Part shown: positions 19,516-23,930 of the stretch, in pieces
Position numbering within the stretch: the first letter of the stretch is position 1
How the letters are laid out: each line of letters opens with the position of its first letter
Source: Heterotrichella gracilis
Taxonomy: Eukaryota; Sar; Xanthophyceae; Tribonematales; Xanthonemataceae
Direction: 5' to 3'
Assembly: GCA_032358255.1 (NCBI GenBank)
Contig: JAULBX010029102.1
Location: 1-23,930, forward strand
Length of the DNA stretch: 23,930 bases
Program-made: the position numbers and the translations under genes
The notes under the pieces: model-generated
The model's database searches: none
What the model was told of the DNA's origin: nothing
Seen by the model: the letters and a program-made list of their open reading frames with translations, nothing else

Positions 19516-19638
19516 GAAGGGGTGACCATGGCGTGCCACGCGTGGTGCACAGTGGGGCTTGTGTGATATGTTGCAACACGTCACGCAAGGGAGGAGAGCG
19601 TACATCACGGCATCTGGGGGAGGGGCCAGGGATACAAC

Positions 19639-19797
19639 AGTGTACCGACTGTTTAATATATTAGTATACCCCTGGCGGGGCGTAGCAGTGGGTGGGACTC
19701 GTAGGGGGGCTTGTGAAACGCGCCTCCCACCACCTGGCTGTCATATAGGGGCATACTAATACACTAACTTAGTATATCAGTGTACCCTTGCTGCCAT
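19639..19797. repeat. Inverted-repeat (hairpin) element
   Basis: The arm TTAATATATTAGTATACCCC (19653-19672) pairs with GGGGCATACTAATACACTAA (19748-19767) with about three mismatches. Outside the arms CAGTGTACC occurs at both ends in direct orientation. The roughly 115-bp structure is AT-rich at its ends in GC-rich surroundings, as in a small MITE. No clear target-site duplication could be assigned. Confidence 0.5.
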
Positions 19798-20269
19798 GCA
19801 TGTGCCTACCCACGTGTGGCAGTGGCACCCTAGAGGGTACCGATTGACACCCTAGAGCGCACCAGTTTGCGCCTGAGAAAGCACCAGAATTCTCTCGCGC
19901 AACCTGGCATGAGGTGGGAGCCCAGCCCACCATCCATGGCATATGGACTGCATGGCCCTAGGCCAAGTAACAATTATTGCTGGCAGCAGTGCTGACAACT
20001 TGTTGATTCATGTGAAATTGCCATTGAATGGCTGAATGCCACACCCCGTCCCGCATACATGTTCAGCAGGCCCGGGGCCGAAAACTGCCCAAATGCACAA
20101 CAGCCGCCTTAGTACTAGGTCAGCATTAGGTAGGCATCAAGGCAACTGCAACAGCCAGTGTTTCAGTTCAAATTGAATGGCATTTTGATAACATTGGTCG
20201 ATGTGTTTTCATTTGTAATAGCTGACAGCATGATTAATCAGATGGCATTGTGAGCATCTTTCAAAAGCT

Positions 20270-20305
20270 TTCAAATACCTACCCTAGGGAGGTATACAAA
20301 TTTGA
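20270..20305. repeat. Nested imperfect palindrome
   Basis: TTCAAAT at 20270-20276 pairs with ATTTGAA at 20299-20305, and inside them ATACCT...AGGTAT around CCCTAGGGA forms a second palindrome. The function is unknown. Confidence 0.6.
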
Positions 20306-20941
20306 ATTACAAAGGCCCTCCGTTTACTGAGCAGATCCAAGCTAGACACCTCGGGCCGGCTTAAAAATGGCTAGCCTAACAGTGCCGTATTCTCCGTTGT
20401 ATTACTGGTTGGCAACACTTCAAGTTCTAAGAACTTCCAACCATTTGATGCTGGCGCCCATGATTACTCATTATGATAATGATGCGCAACTTTGCGTCAC
20501 CAGAGCAATTAATATACCGTCTGCAGACTGTGTCAGGGAACTGAAGACTGCTACACAAAACAGGACCTTGCAACGACATTGAAACGCTGGGTGATTACCT
20601 CCCTGTGATTCACATGCAAGGAGAGCCAGCACTATGCTTCCAACCTAATGACTATAGTACCTAAGGATCTACACACTTATCATAATGGTCATCATGGCGC
20701 ACAGCATATACCCCGCACTATATCCCTAACCCTGTACCCTATACCCTATCCCTAAACAGCAGCTGCTCCACAGCATGCATCACATGCCTGTGCCCCGCAC
20801 ACCAATGACCCCACCACAACCCTCCACCCAAGAGGCTGCCAAGACCCCTCCACCCCATTAACACCACGCATACACCCCATAACCACGCGCCGCCACATGG
20901 CATGGCCACACTCACATCGCGGGTCGCACATGGCAAGGCGC

Positions 20942-21315
20942 CAACTGGCTAGGGGGATGCAAGCTGTGACTCCTGGCGATTCAAGCCGTAGCTCCAGCTG
21001 GCCTGCGGGATGCAAGCTGTAACTCCTGGGGATGCAAGCTGTAGCTTCTGGGGATGCAAGCTGTAGCTCCAGCTGGCTAGGGCCCTCGGGTGCAATTTGT
21101 GATTTCTGGGGATGCAAGCCATAGCTCCAGCTGGCCTTGGGGATGCAAGCTGTAACTCCTGGGGGTGCAAGCCGTAGCTCCAGCTGGCTAGGCCCCCCCA
21201 GGGATGCAAGCTGTAACTCCTGGGGATGCAAGCCATAGCTCCAGCTGACTAGGAGCCCCCGGGATGCAAACTGTAACTCCTGGGGATGCAAGCTGTAGCT
21301 CCAGCTGGCTAGGGC
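20942..21315. repeat. Minisatellite of GGATGCAAGCTGTAACTCC-type units
   Basis: About a dozen units built on GGATGCAAGC(T/C)GTA(A/G)CTCC alternate with CAGCTGGCTAGG plus a C-rich spacer. Higher-order units of roughly 60-80 bp contain two short units each. Open frames across it on the minus strand are products of the repeat (periodic LASWSYGLHPQ-like strings) rather than evidence for a gene. Confidence 0.85.
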
Positions 21316-22022
21316 GCCTGGTCCAGGCTGACCCATGCACCCCCTTGTCGTCGTTCATGCACTTGCATCCTCGGCAGCAGGCACCGGAGTCAGCGGGTCA
21401 AAGTGTGAGTATCTGTGAGCCAATGGGAGCCTATCAGTGCCAGCACACACCGCAGAGCAGCAGATTTGGGGGTTTTGTGTCATACCCTAGGGTTTTATGC
21501 CTGAGGGGTTTAATGGTAGAGGACATAGTGGAGAGGAGGGCATAGGCTATGCCGCATAGCCCTTCTCCCGGCTAAATCCTGTTCCTTAAAAGCGCGTGTA
21601 CAAGGACAGGCTGCATAGCTACATATTTATGCATTGTGTCTGAGGGGTGGTCCAGCCAACCGCCGTTAATACTTGACACATGGCACATCACAGTGACATG
21701 TCAGCAACCAACAGTAAGTGCCAGGTACCAAGCCCAGGCAAGCATTGACAAGGCGCCCTCAGCACACATGACCCATGGAATGGCATTGTGCAGCAAAGTG
21801 TTTTACAGCAAACAATGCAGCAATCAACCATTTAGTTGTCAGCAATGCATGAATCAAAGCATTTGTATGCAAACCTTAGGAAAATTCAGTGCATTTGCAT
21901 TCTCGAGTCAGACTGCCGCAGCGCAGCGCAAAATTGACACCATTGCATTCAAACCATCGCCCCACGCACCACCTGTCCCCATCGTGTATCCTAAACCCCA
22001 AACCCTAAACCGTACACCTCAC

Positions 22023-22366
22023 CTGACCCCATCGTGAGTGAACGGTGCAGGCAACGCCGGCTGCAGGTATCCAAGGCTCTCAGCACCTGCGCTCATCCAT
22101 CCGAGCAGCGCCTGCAGGCCTTTGCTGCTTGCATCCAGGCTCAGGGTTAGCATCGGGGTGCAGCTGGGAGATCCCCCCACCGTGATTTGCCAAAGCTGCA
22201 CGCTGTTCCTGTCAGTGATGAGCCCCACCATGGTCTTGCGGCTGGGCTGGAAGTGGCACGCGTTTTCAAAGGCGCGGTACAGCTGCCCCACAGCTGTCTC
22301 CTTTGCACCAGGTTCGCTAAAGCTGGCCTTGAGCACAAGCACACTGACGACGTTGCCCCACACCAC
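22023..22366 (-). CDS. Probable exon of an unidentified minus-strand gene
   Basis: The minus strand is open over 344 nt between an acceptor (GTGTGCACGACAG) and a donor (GTCAG then GTGAGG). The peptide runs from VVWGNVVSVLVLKASF through GQLYRAFENACHFQPSRKTM, VGLITDRNSVQLWQITVGG and SLDASSKGLQALLGWMS to LPAPFTHDGVR. The pattern of hydrophobic and charged residues looks like a real folded domain, and the reading through the donor gives a TGA at 22019-22021. I cannot name the family. Echoes flank it on both sides: on the minus strand, upstream at about 22500-22560 (start copy) and downstream near 21970-21985 (end copy). This supports it as a genuine exon of this genome's style. Confidence 0.55.
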
Positions 22367-22499
22367 CTGTCGTGCACACCACAATTCAGCTCCAACGTGC
22401 GACCATTGTCCATTTAATGTGTGACCATGGTTCAAGGCCTGTGATCATTGTACATCAAGGCCTTTCCCGGGCATCCCCACAGCAGCTTCCCATGCATTG

Positions 22500-22562
22500 C
22501 CGCTGATCAGCACAAGGACAGTGCCAGGGTTGCCCCACACCACCTTTCATGCACACTAACAG
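22500..22562 (-). repeat. Echo of the 22023-22366 exon start
   Basis: On the minus strand, GGTGGTGTGGGGCAAC followed by GTCCTTGTGCT repeats the start of the 22366 exon (GGTGGTGTGGGGCAAC, GTGCTTGTGCT). The acceptor-like ACAG has become AAAG. The frame soon reaches a stop. Confidence 0.75.
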
Positions 22563-22706
22563 TCATCGTGCGGGTACAAACATGCCCTCTGGGAAGTGGC
22601 ATGGTTGTATAACATTAGGACCTAATGATTAGGTACAACACCACCAGTACGGTACAAAGCATGCCATCATTGTCCCTGATGGGCCCTGCAGCTTACCAGG
22701 CAACAC

Positions 22707-22733
22707 AAACCCTAAACCCTAAACCCTAAACCC
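22707..22733. repeat. Interstitial telomere-type repeat (CCCTAAA)
   Basis: This is a perfect 27-base array of AAACCCT units, the complement of TTTAGGG. Shorter versions occur at 12445-12460, 14066-14080, 14225-14237, 15686-15700 and 21990-22010. Confidence 0.95.
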
Positions 22734-22878
22734 AGCAGCCCCCTAGAGGTTACCTCTTACAACACAAGAGGGCACTGAACTGGCGATACTGAGACTATGA
22801 TGCTCACCATGCAACAAAAACAAGCAAGGGGACTGATGTGCCATGCAGGGCGGATTTGGGTGGCGCGCTTTAAACCAT

Positions 22879-22893
22879 TATTATTATTATTAC
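22879..22893. repeat. ATT trinucleotide microsatellite
   Basis: A short ATTATTATTATT array lies in the presumed intron after the 22924-23199 exon. Confidence 0.85.
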
Positions 22894-22923
22894 TACCGTA
22901 ACAGCCATTTTCTACATTATTAC

Positions 22924-23199
22924 TGTATGCATGCGGAGCGCCCAGCTTGCTGCCGCCCTCCTTGGGCCCCCTCACGATGGTGAAGTTGGGCCTGTGGACG
23001 TGACCGGGGTCAGTGAAACAGCAGAGGTGGGTGTTGTACACCAGGCCACCTGGAACCTCGACCAGAAAAATTGGCTCAGGTCCGTTCTTGTCCGCAGCGG
23101 CCGCGCCGCCGGTGCTTGTAGAAGCCCCTTGCCCCTGTGGGTTGAAGAACAATGCAAACTCTGGAGGCGGCTGCGTTGCCCGCTCCTGAAGCGCTTCCT
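22924..23199 (-). CDS. Probable upstream exon of the same minus-strand gene
   Basis: The minus-strand frame follows a possible acceptor (CTGTGACAG) and reads EEALQERATQPPPEFALFF, a Gly/Ala/Ser-rich stretch, PEPIFLVEVPGGLVYNTHLC and HRPNFTIVRGPKEGGSKLG, ending at a possible donor (ACA then GTAATA). Beyond this it enters an AAT microsatellite. No family is recognised. A related acceptor-side sequence (GCTGTGCTGTGACA) is repeated on the minus strand near 23280-23295, again an echo. Exon borders and the connection to 22023-22366 are tentative. Confidence 0.4.
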
Positions 23200-23744
23200 C
23201 TGTCACAGCACAGTATGTTGTTTATCTAAAAATATATAGTCTAGACAATCCAAGAATTGTTTTTTTATCTGCCTCAATGTCACAGCACAGCAGGGCATCG
23301 CGGCGGGACGCAGTGCAGTCAGTAGCTGACGCAAAGGGACTCAGTCTGGCAACATAAAGGAGGACTGGAGCGTTTGTGCTGTGTCTGCTGCGAGAGGCAT
23401 GCCGGCAGTGCACCTGCGGCAACGCTCAAGGCAGCATGCAAGCACCAGCAGGGCCACACGTAGCAAATCACATTTGTTTTAAAGCAGGGTCGGGCAGATT
23501 AGGCAGATTGGATGCCAATCAAGTGCGCCTGCACCTGCACATGGCACACTGGATTAACTGGATTGACCACTTGACTGGGTGCAGGGACATGGGGCCGCCC
23601 GGTCTTTATGAATTGGGTGCAGGAAGATGGCGCCATGTGCCCTTTATAATCATGTGCTGGTTTTACCCTGACACCTGTACTTACACTGTGCAGCCTGCCT
23701 GCTCACTTATGCGCCACCCCACCCCTGGCAGGCCCCGACCCTAA

Positions 23745-23930
23745 ACCATAGGGGACATCATAGGAAAGTTGTACGCGACGATCCTCGACCAACGACTTAG
23801 TACGTGGGCCGAAAACACTGGTATCAGGGCAAAAGGCCAGGCAGGTTTTAGGGGAGCGTATAGGACAACGGATAACATGTTCATCCTCCGGTGCTTAATG
23901 GACAAGGCTCGCAGTAAGGGTGAGAAACTA
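23745..23930 (+). mobile_element. LINE-type (non-LTR) retrotransposon reverse transcriptase, N-terminal part of the RT domain, runs off the window
   Basis: From the in-frame TAA at 23742-23744 to the window end (62 codons, no stop) the plus strand encodes a clear non-LTR RT segment. It includes GDIIGKLYATILDQRLSTWA, then GIRAKGQAGFRGAYRTTDN and MFILRCLMDKARSKGEKL. These match RT motifs 1-2 of LINE elements (the GKLY...LDxRL block and the QAGFRxxxSTxDN block, with Tyr-Arg-Thr-Thr-Asp-Asn here). The catalytic YxDD motif would lie beyond the right edge. Similarity starts abruptly after CCCTAAACC, so the copy is 5'-truncated or broken just upstream. Such elements insert by target-primed reverse transcription and are often 5'-truncated. 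Confidence 0.88.

Larger units (their letters stand above)
19450..21990. other. Intergenic region downstream of the ARF-GEF
   Basis: This must include the 3' UTR. TGTAA, the green-algal polyadenylation signal, occurs at 20214-20218, about 770 bp after the stop; earlier sites are not obvious and the assignment is weak. The region from about 19980 to 20700 is more AT-rich than the rest. Open frames here (for example 20367-20582, plus) show no family resemblance and no splice support. The repeats in it are listed separately. Confidence 0.5.

Noticed and set aside
20367..20582. 71-codon plus-strand open frame in AT-richer DNA
   Set aside because: It has no family similarity, splice context or repeat relation; the length is expected by chance in this composition.
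20752..21336. 194-codon minus-strand frame with repeated SWSYGLHPQ strings
   Set aside because: The periodicity is that of the minisatellite, which lacks stops in one frame; there is no other evidence of coding.
23376..23744. 122-codon plus-strand frame directly before the reverse transcriptase
   Set aside because: It lacks RT or endonuclease motifs, ends before the RT segment and is in a different frame, so I do not count it as part of the LINE.

Overview
The window is nuclear DNA of a eukaryote, most likely a green alga (chlorophyte, possibly volvocalean). Three things suggest this. GC-rich exons alternate with GT-AG introns of about 150-1700 bp. The introns are full of GT/GGT low-complexity tracts. 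TTTAGGG/CCCTAAA telomere-type motifs of the plant and green-algal kind are scattered through the non-coding DNA. The organism is an inference from base composition and gene style only.

Layout. (1) 1-1000 holds degenerate repeats of small exon-like modules. One minus-strand module (150-242) looks like a real 31-codon exon of a gene I cannot name. A plus-strand terminal-exon-like piece lies at 1458-1570. (2) 1571-2251 has no supported gene. (3) 2252-19449 is one large plus-strand gene, which I could assemble into 30 exons whose phases all agree, giving a CDS of 6246 nt and a protein of 2081 residues. It is a BIG/Sec7p-type large ARF guanine-nucleotide exchange factor with the family order DCB, HUS, Sec7 and C-terminal HDS repeats. 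(4) 19450-21990 is intergenic, with a terminal-exon copy, a hairpin element, a nested palindrome and a roughly 370-bp minisatellite. (5) 22020-23200 holds pieces of an unidentified minus-strand gene. (6) At the right edge a LINE-type reverse transcriptase fragment starts at about 23745 and runs out of the window.

The most unusual feature is a pattern I call 'exon echoes'. About half of the exons of the ARF-GEF have one or more diverged partial copies in the neighbouring intron. Copies of an exon's 5' part (with the acceptor) lie in the preceding intron. Copies of an exon's 3' part (often with the donor) lie in the following intron. Similar echoes occur in the flanking gene fragments, so this looks like a property of the genome or locus rather than of one exon. 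I know of no named system for this. Some copies remain open and in frame and could be alternative exons.
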